Positions 8,584 to 17,153 of a stretch of DNA of 64,000 nucleotides are shown here, in pieces; position 1 is the first letter of the stretch, and each line of letters starts with the position of its first letter. Location of the stretch: positions 1,364,001 through 1,428,000 of the forward strand of contig NZ_JADBEJ010000001.1 of assembly GCF_014873915.1 (NCBI RefSeq), given 5' to 3'. Under the pieces are notes generated by a model that saw only the letters and a program-made list of their open reading frames with translations, did no database searches and was not told the origin of the DNA. Source of the DNA: Amycolatopsis roodepoortensis. Lineage in GTDB: Bacteria > Actinomycetota > Actinomycetes > Mycobacteriales > Pseudonocardiaceae. Both the position numbers and the translations under genes were made by a program.

Positions 8584-9948
8584 GTGGACGTCACCCAGCT
8601 GCGAGCGCAGGCCCGCAGGCATCTCGGCCCGCACTTCACCCGCAAGGACACCTGGGCCTCGGATTTCCCGGTGTTCGTACGCGGCGAGGGAAGCTACCTG
8701 ATCGACACCGAAGGACGCCGCCATCTCGACGGTCTCGCCGGGCTCTTCTGCGTCAACATGGGCCACGGGCGCGCCGACATCGCCAAGGCCGCCGCCGACC
8801 AGGTCGGCACCCTGGCCTACGCGAGCAACTGGGGTTCGGCGCACACCCCGGCGATCGAGGCGGCCACGCTGCTGGCCGAACTCGCGCCCGGCGACCTCGG
8901 GACGACGTTCTTCGTCAACTCGGGCTCGGAGGCGGTCGAAACCGCGCTGAAGTTCGCCCGGCAGTACCACCGCAGCCAGGGGCAGCCCGAGCGGACGAAG
9001 ATCATCAGCCGCGACATGGCCTACCACGGCACGACCATCGGCGCCCTCTCGGTGACCGGACTGGCGAAGATCAAGGAGCCCTTCGGCCCGCTCATGCCGG
9101 GCGTCCGGCACGTGCCGAACACGTTGGGACTGCTGGGAGACTGCGGTCCGGCGTCCGAATTGGACTGTGTCACGGCGATCGAGCGGGTCATCCTGGAGGA
9201 AGGGCCGGAGACGATCGCGGCGCTGTTCGCCGAACCGGTGCAGAACGGCCGCGGCGCGCTGGTGCCGCCGAAGGGGTACTGGCCCGCTTTGCGCGCCCTG
9301 TGCGACAAGTACGGCATCCTGCTCGTGTCCGACGAGGTCATCTGCTCGTTCGGCAGGCTGGGCCACTGGTTCGGGCACGGCGTCACCGGGGTCGTGCCGG
9401 ACCTGATCACCTTCGCCAAGGGATCGACGTCGGGGTACGCGCCGCTCGGCGGGGTGATCGTGCGCGAGAAGCTGGTCACCGAGCTGTACGACTCACCCAA
9501 GGGCGGCCTCTTCACCCACGGCGCGACGTGGGGCGGCCACCCGGTCGCCACCGCCGTCGCCGTCGCGAACCTCACCGCGATGCGGGACGAGCGCGTGCTC
9601 GACAACGTGCGCACCGAGGGCCCGGAGCTGTTCGCCGCGCTGAACTCGCTCAAGTCCGCACACCGCTGCGTCAAGGACGTCCGCGGCACCGGGTTCTTCT
9701 ACGCCATCGAGCTGATGGCCGACCGCGACAGTGGCCGGGAGCTGACCGAGGCCGAGTCGTTGAAGGTGCTTCGCGAGGTGCTCCCGGAGGCGTTCCGGCG
9801 CACGGGCGTCATCCTCCGCGGCGACGATCGCGGCGCGACGATGTTGATGATCTCGCCGCCGCTCGTCGCCGATCGCGAGGTGCTCACCGAGCTTCTCCAC
9901 GGCGTGGACGCGATGCTCAACGACGTCGAGAAGGCCGTCCAGCCCTGA
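8584..9948 (+). CDS. tpa: Taurine--pyruvate aminotransferase, class III PLP enzyme
   Basis: A 454-residue class III aminotransferase. The GTG start at 8584 follows a strong AAGGAGG; the open frame continues upstream only through the palindromic repeats and is not coding there. It carries [52 protein letters not shown] and the PLP lysine in [15 protein letters not shown] (Lys279). Xsc next door makes taurine:pyruvate aminotransferase the natural call: taurine plus pyruvate gives sulfoacetaldehyde plus alanine. No alanine dehydrogenase to recycle the alanine is in the window. Other omega-aminotransferases look similar, so the assignment depends partly on context. Confidence 0.88.
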   Translation: MDVTQLRAQARRHLGPHFTRKDTWASDFPVFVRGEGSYLIDTEGRRHLDGLAGLFCVNMGHGRADIAKAAADQVGTLAYASNWGSAHTPAIEAATLLAELAPGDLGTTFFVNSGSEAVETALKFARQYHRSQGQPERTKIISRDMAYHGTTIGALSVTGLAKIKEPFGPLMPGVRHVPNTLGLLGDCGPASELDCVTAIERVILEEGPETIAALFAEPVQNGRGALVPPKGYWPALRALCDKYGILLVSDEVICSFGRLGHWFGHGVTGVVPDLITFAKGSTSGYAPLGGVIVREKLVTELYDSPKGGLFTHGATWGGHPVATAVAVANLTAMRDERVLDNVRTEGPELFAALNSLKSAHRCVKDVRGTGFFYAIELMADRDSGRELTEAESLKVLREVLPEAFRRTGVILRGDDRGATMLMISPPLVADREVLTELLHGVDAMLNDVEKAVQP

Positions 9949-9963
9949 TCCTCTGTTCACCAC

Positions 9964-9994
9964 GTGGGGGTCGCCGTCTTCCGGCGGCCCCCAC
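9964..9994. terminator. Hairpin in the tpa-pta gap
   Basis: The 13-bp arms at 9964-9976 and 9982-9994 pair completely if one G-U pair is allowed (GTGGGGGTCGCCG with CGGCGGCCCCCAC). It lies 16 bp after the tpa stop and 21 bp before pta, so it may dampen read-through or stabilise the tpa end of the message. Confidence 0.6.
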
Positions 9995-10015
9995 TTCGTT
10001 CGTGGAGGTACTTCT

Positions 10016-11008
10016 ATGAGCCTGACCACCGAGGTCACGCCGGACGCCACGCTCGACGGCTGGCGGGAGGCGTTGCGCGGCCGGAATCTCCGCGTCGCCT
10101 TGCCGGACGGCGACGACGATCGCGCCGTCCGCGCCGCGCTGAAGCTTCGGGACGAGGGGATCGTGCGGCCGCTGCTTTTCGGTGACGGGGCGCGCCTTCG
10201 CGCGGCAGGGGCCACGGAAGACCTGATCGTGGACGTCGCCGACGCCCTCGCCGACGACCGGATCGAGGCCGCCCTGGCAGCGGGATTCGCGCGTCGTCCG
10301 GAGCACCTCGACGCAGCCCGGCGCGATCCGGTGTTCGTTGCGGCCGCCGCCTTACGGGCGGGTGTCGTGGACGCTTGTGTCGCCGGTGCGACCCGGCCGA
10401 CCGCCGACGTCCTGCGCGCGGGGCTCCGGGTCGTGGGCCTGGCCCCGGGAGTGTCCACTTTGAGCAGTTGCTTTCTGCTGCTGCTCCCGGACGGGCAGCG
10501 GCTGACCTTTTCGGACTGCGCCGTGGTCCCCGAGCCGGGCGCGGAACAGCTGGCGGACATCGCCCTCGCCGCCGCGGCGACCCATCGCGGCCTGACGGGT
10601 GAAGACCCCGTGGTCGCGATGCTGTCGTTCAGCACGCAGGGGAGTGCCGCCCACCAGCGCGTCGACGTCGTCCGCGAGGCGACTTCGCTGGTGCGGCAGC
10701 GGGAACCGGGTCTCCCCGTGGACGGCGAGTTGCAGTTCGACGCCGCGCTGGTGGCGTCGATCGCGGCGGCCAAGGCACCCGGATCCGCGGTCGCCGGCCG
10801 CGCGAACGTCCTCGTCTTCCCGAATCTGGACGCCGGCAACATCGGCTACAAGATCGCCGAACGGCTCGGCGGTGCCGTCGCGCTCGGCCCGATTCTCCAG
10901 GGCCTCGCCGCGCCGCTCAACGATCTCTCCCGCGGCTGCTCGGCCTCCGACATCGAGACCCTCGCGCTCCTGAGCGCCGTCCAAGCTAGCCGAGCAGGGC
11001 GAGGGTGA
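10016..11008 (+). CDS. pta: Phosphate acetyltransferase
   Basis: A 330-residue PTA_PTB-domain enzyme with ATG start after GTGGAGG. It has [16 protein letters not shown], the phosphotransacetylase core [68 protein letters not shown] and a late [18 protein letters not shown]. It turns the acetyl phosphate made by Xsc into acetyl-CoA, completing the pathway to central metabolism. Its 3' end overlaps the convergent exporter gene by 23 bp. Confidence 0.92.
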   Translation: MSLTTEVTPDATLDGWREALRGRNLRVALPDGDDDRAVRAALKLRDEGIVRPLLFGDGARLRAAGATEDLIVDVADALADDRIEAALAAGFARRPEHLDAARRDPVFVAAAALRAGVVDACVAGATRPTADVLRAGLRVVGLAPGVSTLSSCFLLLLPDGQRLTFSDCAVVPEPGAEQLADIALAAAATHRGLTGEDPVVAMLSFSTQGSAAHQRVDVVREATSLVRQREPGLPVDGELQFDAALVASIAAAKAPGSAVAGRANVLVFPNLDAGNIGYKIAERLGGAVALGPILQGLAAPLNDLSRGCSASDIETLALLSAVQASRAGRG

Positions 11009-11981
11009 CGTAGGCGATGGTGCCGACGAGCAGCGTGGAGAGCAGGCCGAGCAGCAGCGCCCGGCCGCCGGTGCGGACCAGGGTGCCGATCCGGACCGCG
11101 CAGCCCAGCCCGAAGAGCGCTCCCGCCAGCAGCAGCGTGCAGACCACCTTGGCGACGTCGAGCGCGGCACCCGGCAGGATCCCGGTACTCCGTACCACCA
11201 CCATCGCCAGGAAACCGAGGACGAACAGCGGGACCAGCGGCGCGCGCTTCCCGCCGGCGGACGGGCGGCGACGGCGTTCGTGCACGCTGACCGCCGCGAC
11301 CATCGGCGCCAGCAGGACGACCCGGCTCAGCTTCACCACCACGGCGACCGCGACGGCGGCGGTCCCCGCCGGGGTGGCGGCCGCGACGACCTGCGCGACC
11401 TCGTGCACGCCCAACCCGGCCCAGCCACCGATCCGCAGCGCGTCCATGTCCAGCCACCCGCCGAGCAGCGGGACCGCCGCGATCGCCAGGCCGCCGTAGA
11501 AGGTGACCAGGGCGACCGCGGTCGCGACGTCGGAGTCTTCACGCTCGACGACGCCTTCCATCGCCGCGATCGCCGACGCGCCACAGATGGAGAACCCGGT
11601 CGCGACCAGCATCGCGAGACCGCGTGGAACGCCGATCAGCCTGCCGAGCCCGATCGTGCCGAGGAACGTGAGGCCGACCGTCAACACGACCGCGAGCAAT
11701 GTGCCAGGACCGAGGGAAAGCACCGAAGGGAGCGCGAGTTGCAAGCCGAGAAGGACGACACCGGCGCGCAGAAGCTTCTTCGTCACCTTCGCGATGGCTT
11801 GCCGGGTGCCGTCCGAGAGCACCGGGAGCGAGCCGGCGAGCACCCCGAGCACGACCGCGAGCGTGAGGGCGCTGAGCACGGGAACGGCGGTGCTCAGCAG
11901 GTACGCGACGGCCACACCGAGCGCGGTGACGGCGAGACCGGTCAGATGCGGCTTCGTCCGCCGCGCATACGTGGTGCTCAT
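10986..11981 (-). CDS. YeiH/TauZ-type putative sulfate/sulfite exporter
   Basis: A 331-residue integral membrane protein of the UPF0324/YeiH family (putative sulfate exporter, PSE), with about ten hydrophobic segments. Family signatures include [55 protein letters not shown] and the [14 protein letters not shown] stretch. Members sit beside xsc in many taurine degraders and are thought to export the sulfite or sulfate released, so the position 22 bp into the end of pta supports that role. It is read opposite to pta and shares its upstream gap (72 bp) with a LysR regulator, so it is probably controlled separately from xsc. Confidence 0.8.
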   Translation of the reverse strand: MSTTYARRTKPHLTGLAVTALGVAVAYLLSTAVPVLSALTLAVVLGVLAGSLPVLSDGTRQAIAKVTKKLLRAGVVLLGLQLALPSVLSLGPGTLLAVVLTVGLTFLGTIGLGRLIGVPRGLAMLVATGFSICGASAIAAMEGVVEREDSDVATAVALVTFYGGLAIAAVPLLGGWLDMDALRIGGWAGLGVHEVAQVVAAATPAGTAAVAVAVVVKLSRVVLLAPMVAAVSVHERRRRPSAGGKRAPLVPLFVLGFLAMVVVRSTGILPGAALDVAKVVCTLLLAGALFGLGCAVRIGTLVRTGGRALLLGLLSTLLVGTIAYVTLALLG

Positions 11982-12053
11982 GCTGACGAGCGTCGTCCGG
12001 AGAGGACAGTGGCGGTAGCCGGGAATACGGCGGGTAGGTCATTCAGTTTGGCT

Positions 12054-12941
12054 ATGACCGCGCCGGAGCTGGACTCGTTACGCCTGCTCGTCCTCGTCGG
12101 TGAACTGGGCAGTATCGGGCAGGCTGCCGCCACCCTCGGGATCGCGCAGGCTTCGGCGAGCAAGCGGCTGTCCTTTGTGGAGCGACGGCTCGGCCTGGTG
12201 CTGCTGGACCGGACCCGCCGCGGTTCCGTGCTCACCCCGGACGGTCGCGTGATCGCCGGCTGGGCGCGCCGCGTGCTCACCGAGCTCGACGGGCTGCTGG
12301 ACGGGGCCGAGGCCCTGCGGACCCGGCACGAGGCCGGACTCCGCGTCGCGGCGAGCATGACACTGGCCGAACACCTGGTCCCGGGCTGGATCGGCGAGCT
12401 CAAACGCGCGAACCCCGGCCTCTACCTCGGCCTCGAGGTCACGAATTCGGATCAGGTGGCCGCACTGGCCCGCGAGGGTAAGGCCGACCTCGGTTTCGTC
12501 GAGTCACCAGGCTCGCTGCCCGGTCTCACGTCGCGGAAGGTCGCGAGCGACCACCTCGTGGTGGTCGTCTCCGGTCCCCACCCCTGGGCGCGCGAACGTC
12601 GTCCGCTGACCTCGGCGGAGCTGGCGAGCACGCCGCTCGTGGTGCGGGAACACGGCTCCGGAACCAGGGAGACCGTCGACGCCGCCTTGCGCCGGGCCGG
12701 GGTGGGGCCGGTGAAACCGTTGCTGGAGCTGGGTTCCGCTTCCGCCGTCCGCAACGCCGTGATCGCGGGCGCCGGCCCCGCGGTGATCAGCGCACTGGAC
12801 GTCACCGGCCACGATCTCGTGCCCGTCACGGTGGAAGGTGTCGACTTCGGACGCGTTCTGCGCGCGGTGTGGCCGGCCGGACGGCGCCTCGACGGCCCGG
12901 CGGCGCAACTGCTGGCGTTGGCGACGCGCCAGCAGTCCTGA
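12054..12941 (+). CDS. LysR-family transcriptional regulator
   Basis: A 295-residue LysR protein with ATG start at 12054. The N-terminal helix-turn-helix is clear (LRLLVLVGELGSIGQAAATLGIAQASASKRLSFVERRLGLVLLDRTRRGSVLT), followed by a LysR substrate-binding domain (LRVAASMTLAEHLVPGWIGEL..., VVREHGSGTRETVDAAL, AVRNAVIAGAGPAVISAL). It is divergent from the YeiH-type gene, the same pairing as YeiE-YeiH in enterobacteria, so regulation of the exporter by sulfite or a related signal is a reasonable inference. It could also act on the permease gene downstream. Confidence 0.85.
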   Translation: MTAPELDSLRLLVLVGELGSIGQAAATLGIAQASASKRLSFVERRLGLVLLDRTRRGSVLTPDGRVIAGWARRVLTELDGLLDGAEALRTRHEAGLRVAASMTLAEHLVPGWIGELKRANPGLYLGLEVTNSDQVAALAREGKADLGFVESPGSLPGLTSRKVASDHLVVVVSGPHPWARERRPLTSAELASTPLVVREHGSGTRETVDAALRRAGVGPVKPLLELGSASAVRNAVIAGAGPAVISALDVTGHDLVPVTVEGVDFGRVLRAVWPAGRRLDGPAAQLLALATRQQS

Positions 12942-13072
12942 GTGGTATCTGGACCCCTTTCCCACATCGTAACTGGCCCTCGCTCAGGGCCCGACTTGTT
13001 CCTACGGTGACCGGAACCACAATGGAGCTCCCAGCGCCACCGCCCCGGCGGTGCGTGCGAGAAGGAGGAGAC

Positions 13073-14524
13073 GTGACTTCAGCGTCCGACCCGGCACAGA
13101 GCAGCGGCCTGAAACCAGGGCTCAAGCAGCGACATATGAACCTGATCGCCCTCGGCGGCGTCATCGGGGCCGGGCTGTTCGTCGGCAGCGGCGTGGTCAT
13201 CCAGTCGGCCGGTCCGGCCGCGGTGGTCTCGTTCCTCATCGCGGGCCTGATCACCGTGCTCATCATGCGCATGCTCGCGGAGATGACGATCGCCAAACCC
13301 GCGCTCGGCTCGTTCTACGTCTACGCGAGGGAAGCGCTCGGCAATCGCGCGGGTTTCGCCGTCGGCTGGATGTACTGGTACTTCTTCGTCATCGTCGTGG
13401 CGGTCGAAGCCGTCGCGGGCGGCCGGATCCTGCAGCTGTGGGTACCGGACGTGCCACTGTGGGTGCTCAGTCTCGGCCTGCTCCTGATCCTCACCGGCAC
13501 CAACATGGTCTCGGCCCGGTCCTACGGCGAGTTCGAGTACTGGTTCTCCTCGATCAAGGTCGTCGCGATCGTCGTCTTCCTGGTCGTCGGCGCCCTGTAC
13601 CTGTTCGGATTCTGGCCGGGCGCCCAAGGTGGACTGACGAATCTGGTCTCCCACGGCGGATTCGCGCCACTCGGGATCGGCGCGGTACTCGCGGCGGTGG
13701 TCCCGTGCATCGGCTTCTACACCGGCGCGGAGATCGTCACCATCGCCGCCGCCGAGTCCGCGGAACCGAAGAAGGCGATCGCGAAGGCCATGCGGTCGAT
13801 CATCTTCCGAGTGGTGCTGTTCTACGTCGGTTCGGTGTTCCTCGTCGTCGCGATCAAGTCCTGGGACGATCCGGCGACCGCGGTGAGCCCGTACGCCGCC
13901 GTGCTGGAGGTGCTCGGCATCCCGGCGGTGGCCACGATCATGAACGCGATCGTCCTGACGGCGGTGCTCTCCTGCCTGAACTCGGCGCTGTACACCTCGT
14001 CGCGGATGCTGTTCGCGCTCACCAGCAACGGCGACGCGCCGAAGGCCTTCACGAGGCTTTCCCGCAGCGGTGTGCCGCGGCGCGCGATCCTGGCGGGGAC
14101 CGCGATCGGGTACGTGTCCGTCATCGCCGCCTACACCTCGCCGGACCTGATCTTCCAGTTCCTGGTCAACTCCTACGGCGCCGTGGCGCTGTTCGTGTAC
14201 CTCTCGATCGCGCTCGCGCAGGTGCGGCTCCGCCGCAGGCTGGAACGAGAGGATCCGGACAAGCTCACGCTCAAGATGTGGCTGTTCCCGTGGCTGAGCT
14301 ACGCGACCATCGCGCTGATGGCCGCGGTGATCCTGGCGATGGCGCTGCTGCCGTCGACGCGCTCGCAGTTCTGGCTCAGCGCGGTGACGCTCGCGTTGAT
14401 CCTCCTCGGATTCGAGATCCGCCGCCGGCGGGGGAGGCCGGTGGCCAAGGTGCCCGGCGGGCCCGTCGATCCCGTTCCCGGCGAACCCGCGCGGGACGCG
14501 GCCTCGGCCGCCGTCCGGGAGTGA
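13073..14524 (+). CDS. Amino acid permease, APC superfamily (GabP/AnsP-like)
   Basis: A 483-residue protein with twelve hydrophobic segments. The GTG start at 13073 follows AAGGAGGAG; the longer frame upstream has no such site. The N-terminal GLKPGLKQRHMNLIALGGVIGAGLFVGSG is the hallmark of the amino acid transporter (AAT) branch, with the helix I glycine-rich substrate loop; later come LAEMTIAKPALGSFYVYAREALG and ALTSNGDAPKAFTRLSRSGVPRRA. GABA and related omega-amino acids are typical substrates of close relatives, so taurine uptake for the neighbouring pathway is plausible but unproven. A strong terminator follows. Confidence 0.83.
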   Translation: MTSASDPAQSSGLKPGLKQRHMNLIALGGVIGAGLFVGSGVVIQSAGPAAVVSFLIAGLITVLIMRMLAEMTIAKPALGSFYVYAREALGNRAGFAVGWMYWYFFVIVVAVEAVAGGRILQLWVPDVPLWVLSLGLLLILTGTNMVSARSYGEFEYWFSSIKVVAIVVFLVVGALYLFGFWPGAQGGLTNLVSHGGFAPLGIGAVLAAVVPCIGFYTGAEIVTIAAAESAEPKKAIAKAMRSIIFRVVLFYVGSVFLVVAIKSWDDPATAVSPYAAVLEVLGIPAVATIMNAIVLTAVLSCLNSALYTSSRMLFALTSNGDAPKAFTRLSRSGVPRRAILAGTAIGYVSVIAAYTSPDLIFQFLVNSYGAVALFVYLSIALAQVRLRRRLEREDPDKLTLKMWLFPWLSYATIALMAAVILAMALLPSTRSQFWLSAVTLALILLGFEIRRRRGRPVAKVPGGPVDPVPGEPARDAASAAVRE

Positions 14525-14545
14525 CCCCGCGAGCACCCTGAAGCT

Positions 14546-14579
14546 CGGCCCGCCCGCGGGTTCTCTCGCGGGCGGGCCG
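14546..14579. terminator. Bidirectional hairpin terminator between permease and sigJ
   Basis: Exact 13-bp arms (CGGCCCGCCCGCG at 14546-14558 and its complement at 14567-14579) with an 8-base loop, followed by TTCCTTTT. It lies between convergent gene ends and can serve both. Confidence 0.85.
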
Positions 14580-14586
14580 TTCCTTT

Positions 14587-15495
14587 TCACCGGCTCACGG
14601 TGATCTCCCTGGTCACGCCGGCGAGTTTTTCGGGATTGCGGACGTGGTAGGCGCCGGTGACATAGCCGTTTTCCACCCGGACCGCCAGCACGCCGTCGAT
14701 CTCTCCGCCGACCCGGATGAGCAGACCGGGGCCGCCGTTGACCTGTACCGGTTCGACGGACCTTTCCGCCTCGCGTTTCCACCAGCCGACGGCCAGTAGC
14801 CGGGCCACCTGGTCCGCGCCCACGATCGGCCGCAGCAGGGCGTGTTTCACTCCGCCGCCGTCGCTGAGCGCGACGACGTCCGGCGCGAGGATGTCGAGCA
14901 GGCCCTGCAGGTCGCCCGTTTCCACCGCCGACTGGAACGCCTGGAGCGCGGCCCGATGCTCGGCCGGTGATCCGGTGCCGCGCGGTTTGCGCGCGGCGAC
15001 GTGGGCCCGCGCCCGGTGGGCGATCTGGCGTACGGCGGCGGGAGTCTTGTCGACGGCCTTGGCGATTTCGTCGTACCCGACGGCGAAAACCTCGCGCAGC
15101 ACGAAGACCGCCCGCTCGGTCGGCGCGAGTGTCTCCAGCACCAGCAGCATCGCCATCGAGACGCTGGCGGCCAGTTCGACGTCCTCGGCGACGTCGGGAG
15201 TGGTCAGCAGGGGTTCGGGTAGCCACGGGCCGACGTAGGACTCCTTGCGCCTGCCGAGCGTCCGCAGCCGTTTGAGCGCCTGCCGGGTGGTGATCCGCAC
15301 CAGGAACGCACGCGGATCCAGCACCGTGTCGAACGCGACGCCCGCCCAGCGCAACCACGTTTCCTGCAGGACGTCCTCGGCGTCGGTGGCCGAGCCGAGC
15401 ATTTCGTAAGCCACGGTGAAAAGGAGGTTGCGATGGGTCACGAACGCTTCGGTCGCCGGGTCCATGGCGCCCTGCGCCTCGGGTCGTTCACTCAT
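14587..15495 (-). CDS. sigJ: ECF41-group RNA polymerase sigma factor SigJ with SnoaL-like C-terminal domain
   Basis: A 302-residue extracytoplasmic-function sigma factor, with the ATG start at 15495 after GAGGAC. Sigma region 2 is in residues 15-80 (AYEMLGSATDAEDVLQETWLRW) and region 4 at about 120-175 (LAPTERAVFVLREVFAVGYDEIAKAVDKTPAAVRQIAHRAR). ECF41 hallmarks are present: the inter-domain WLPEP motif, an SDGGG segment and an NGGPG segment in the C-terminal SnoaL-like domain, which in this group modulates sigma activity instead of a separate anti-sigma factor. A TGTCACA element lies upstream, suggesting autoregulation. The usual ECF41 partner (an oxidoreductase, epimerase or carboxymuconolactone decarboxylase) is not next door; the upstream neighbour is a dehalogenase-like hydrolase. 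Confidence 0.9.
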   Translation of the reverse strand: MSERPEAQGAMDPATEAFVTHRNLLFTVAYEMLGSATDAEDVLQETWLRWAGVAFDTVLDPRAFLVRITTRQALKRLRTLGRRKESYVGPWLPEPLLTTPDVAEDVELAASVSMAMLLVLETLAPTERAVFVLREVFAVGYDEIAKAVDKTPAAVRQIAHRARAHVAARKPRGTGSPAEHRAALQAFQSAVETGDLQGLLDILAPDVVALSDGGGVKHALLRPIVGADQVARLLAVGWWKREAERSVEPVQVNGGPGLLIRVGGEIDGVLAVRVENGYVTGAYHVRNPEKLAGVTREITVSR

Positions 15496-15536
15496 CGCCG
15501 GTCCTCGCTCGGGTCGTATCGGTCGTGTTTTGCCCA

Positions 15537-15566
15537 TACGACCCCGGCCGGCACCGTTTTGTGACA
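15537..15566 (-). promoter_or_regulatory. Candidate ECF41-type autoregulatory promoter for sigJ
   Basis: On the minus strand TGTCACA (15566-15560) is followed 19 bases later by CGTA (15540-15537). ECF41 target promoters have a TGTCACA -35 box and a CGTC-like -10 box at slightly shorter spacing, so the -35 match is exact but the -10 and spacing are imperfect. It sits about 40-70 bp before the sigJ start and directly after the hydrolase stop. Confidence 0.45.
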
Positions 15567-15567
15567 G

Positions 15568-16452
15568 TCAGCCCGTTCCCAGCCAGTCGCGGAGCGCGGC
15601 GACGAATTCCTCGGGTGCGTCGGACTCGACGTAGGTGCCGGCGCCCTCGACGATCACGGTCCTGTGGTCGGGGAAGGTCGCTTCGAGGCGTTCGCGTTCC
15701 TGGGGACGGAAGGCGATGTCGGCGTCGCCCCACACGATCAGCGTCGGCAGGTGGGCGACGTCGGCGAGGCCCGCCTCGACTTCGGTGAAGAAGGCTCGGC
15801 TGGCGAGCGTCCGGCCGGGGAACACGGCGGAAGACTGCCGCCGCGCGGGGGTGTCCAGCGCCCGGCGGTAATGGGTCATCTCGGCCGCGGTCGGTTTCCG
15901 CCGCCGGTGGCCGGTGGGGATGAACGTGTTGACGAGGAGGTTGAACCGCCGGACCAGGAAACGACCGGCGGGGCCGCCGATGACGCGGGAGAAGGCCTCG
16001 AAATGGAGGATCCCATTGACCGGCCAGGCCCAGGTGTTCGCGAGCACGAGCCGATCGAAGGCGTCTGGCCGTCGCTGAGCGGCGGCCAGGCCGATCAAGC
16101 CGCCCCAGTCCTGCCCGACGAGGGTCGCTTTCTCGATGCCGAGCGCGTCGAGGAACCCGGTGACCACGTCCGCGTGCTCCTCGGGCCAGTAGCGATAGCC
16201 GGGCTTCGACATCGACAGCCCGAAGCCCGGGTAGTCGAGGGCGACGCACCGGAAATCTCCGCGCAGCGCGCGGATGACGTCGCGCCAGAGGAACGACCAG
16301 GTCGGATTGCCGTGCAGGAACACCAGCGTGGGCCCCGAGCCCTCGTCGACGTAGTGCACGGTGTTCCCGTCGATGTCGACGAAGCGGCTCTCGAACGGGA
16401 ACAGGTCGTCGTCGACCCAGGCGGGCCGGACGCTCTCGGTGATGTCGGCCAT
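15568..16452 (-). CDS. Haloalkane dehalogenase-like alpha/beta hydrolase with a replaced catalytic His
   Basis: A 294-residue alpha/beta hydrolase. Start ATG 16452 lies after GGAGGGGG; a longer frame upstream has no site. Haloalkane-dehalogenase features are HGNPTWSFLWR (oxyanion and halide-binding region), a nucleophile elbow GQDWGG with Asp115 and Trp116, and a cap domain with FIPTGHRRRKPTAAEMTHYR. The catalytic base should be a His in a segment like GxHxxQEDxPEE near the C-terminus; here the segment reads EGAGTYVESDAPEEF, so Thr273 is at the His position. Without it hydrolysis of the alkyl-enzyme ester should fail, so the enzyme may be inactive or do something else. It shares its promoter region with the divergent HxlR gene. 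Confidence 0.8.
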   Translation of the reverse strand: MADITESVRPAWVDDDLFPFESRFVDIDGNTVHYVDEGSGPTLVFLHGNPTWSFLWRDVIRALRGDFRCVALDYPGFGLSMSKPGYRYWPEEHADVVTGFLDALGIEKATLVGQDWGGLIGLAAAQRRPDAFDRLVLANTWAWPVNGILHFEAFSRVIGGPAGRFLVRRFNLLVNTFIPTGHRRRKPTAAEMTHYRRALDTPARRQSSAVFPGRTLASRAFFTEVEAGLADVAHLPTLIVWGDADIAFRPQERERLEATFPDHRTVIVEGAGTYVESDAPEEFVAALRDWLGTG

Positions 16453-16476
16453 GGCGGCCCCCTCCAGCCTCGGGAT

Positions 16477-16512
16477 GCTTGAGTTTTTCACGCGCGCTTG
16501 AAAACATCAAGC
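16477..16512. promoter_or_regulatory. Candidate HxlR operator: GCTTGA boxes
   Basis: An inverted repeat GCTTGA-N5-TCAAGC lies at 16496-16512, ending 1 bp before the HxlR start codon, and a further direct GCTTGA copy is at 16477-16482. The segment is A/T-rich compared with its surroundings and sits in the 61-bp divergent gap, so it is well placed to control both the regulator and the dehalogenase-like gene. Confidence 0.55.
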
Positions 16513-16513
16513 A

Positions 16514-17146
16514 ATGCGGAGTTACGGTCAGTACTGTGGGCTCGCCCGGGCGCTCGACGTCGTCGGCGACCGGTGGAATCTGCTCATCGTCCGCCAGCTC
16601 CTGATCGCCCCCGCCCGGTATCGGGAGCTGCTCGACGGGCTTCCCGGCGTGGCCACCAATCTGCTCGCCGATCGCCTCCGCGACCTCGAGGCCGCCGGCG
16701 TGGTCGAACGGAACCTGGCCGAGGGGTCCAACGCCGTCGTCTACGCCCTCACGGAGTGGGGCGCCGGGCTGCGAGAGCCGATCGAGGGCCTCGTCCGGTG
16801 GTCCACCCCGCTCATGATGCGAGGGCCGGACGGCGATCGCTTCGACGCCGCATGGCTCGTCGTCGCCCTTCGAGCGTTGCTGCCCGGCGGGCACCGGTCG
16901 CCGGCGATCGGTATCGAGGTGGACGGCAGCCTGTTCCGGTTGCGAGCGGCGCCCGGTGGAACGGAGGTCGAGAAGCACGACGGAGGTGAACTTGACGCCG
17001 TCCTCCGGGCGGACGCGGCGATCGTTCTCGGGCTGGCGGCGGGTGCGCTCGAGCTCGACGACGTCGCCGGGCTCGTCGGCATCGAGGGGGACGAAGGCGC
17101 GGTGCGGGACCTCCTGCAGACCCGGCACACGGTCCCTCGGGCATGA
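16514..17146 (+). CDS. HxlR-family winged-helix regulator with C-terminal extension
   Basis: A 210-residue protein. Residues 1-95 are an HxlR-type winged helix (YCGLARALDVVGDRWNLLIVRQLLIAPARYRELLDGLPGVATNLLADRLRDLEAAGVVER). HxlR proteins are usually about 110-130 residues, so the additional 100-residue C-terminal part (WLVVALRALLPGG..., LRADAAIVLGLAAGALELDD) is an SCP2-like or effector-binding extension seen in some actinobacterial members. The ATG start overlaps the end of a palindromic operator, suggesting a very short leader and autoregulation. The acetyl-CoA hydrolase gene follows 7 bp later and is likely co-transcribed. Confidence 0.82.
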   Translation: MRSYGQYCGLARALDVVGDRWNLLIVRQLLIAPARYRELLDGLPGVATNLLADRLRDLEAAGVVERNLAEGSNAVVYALTEWGAGLREPIEGLVRWSTPLMMRGPDGDRFDAAWLVVALRALLPGGHRSPAIGIEVDGSLFRLRAAPGGTEVEKHDGGELDAVLRADAAIVLGLAAGALELDDVAGLVGIEGDEGAVRDLLQTRHTVPRA

Positions 17147-17153
17147 TCGGCTC

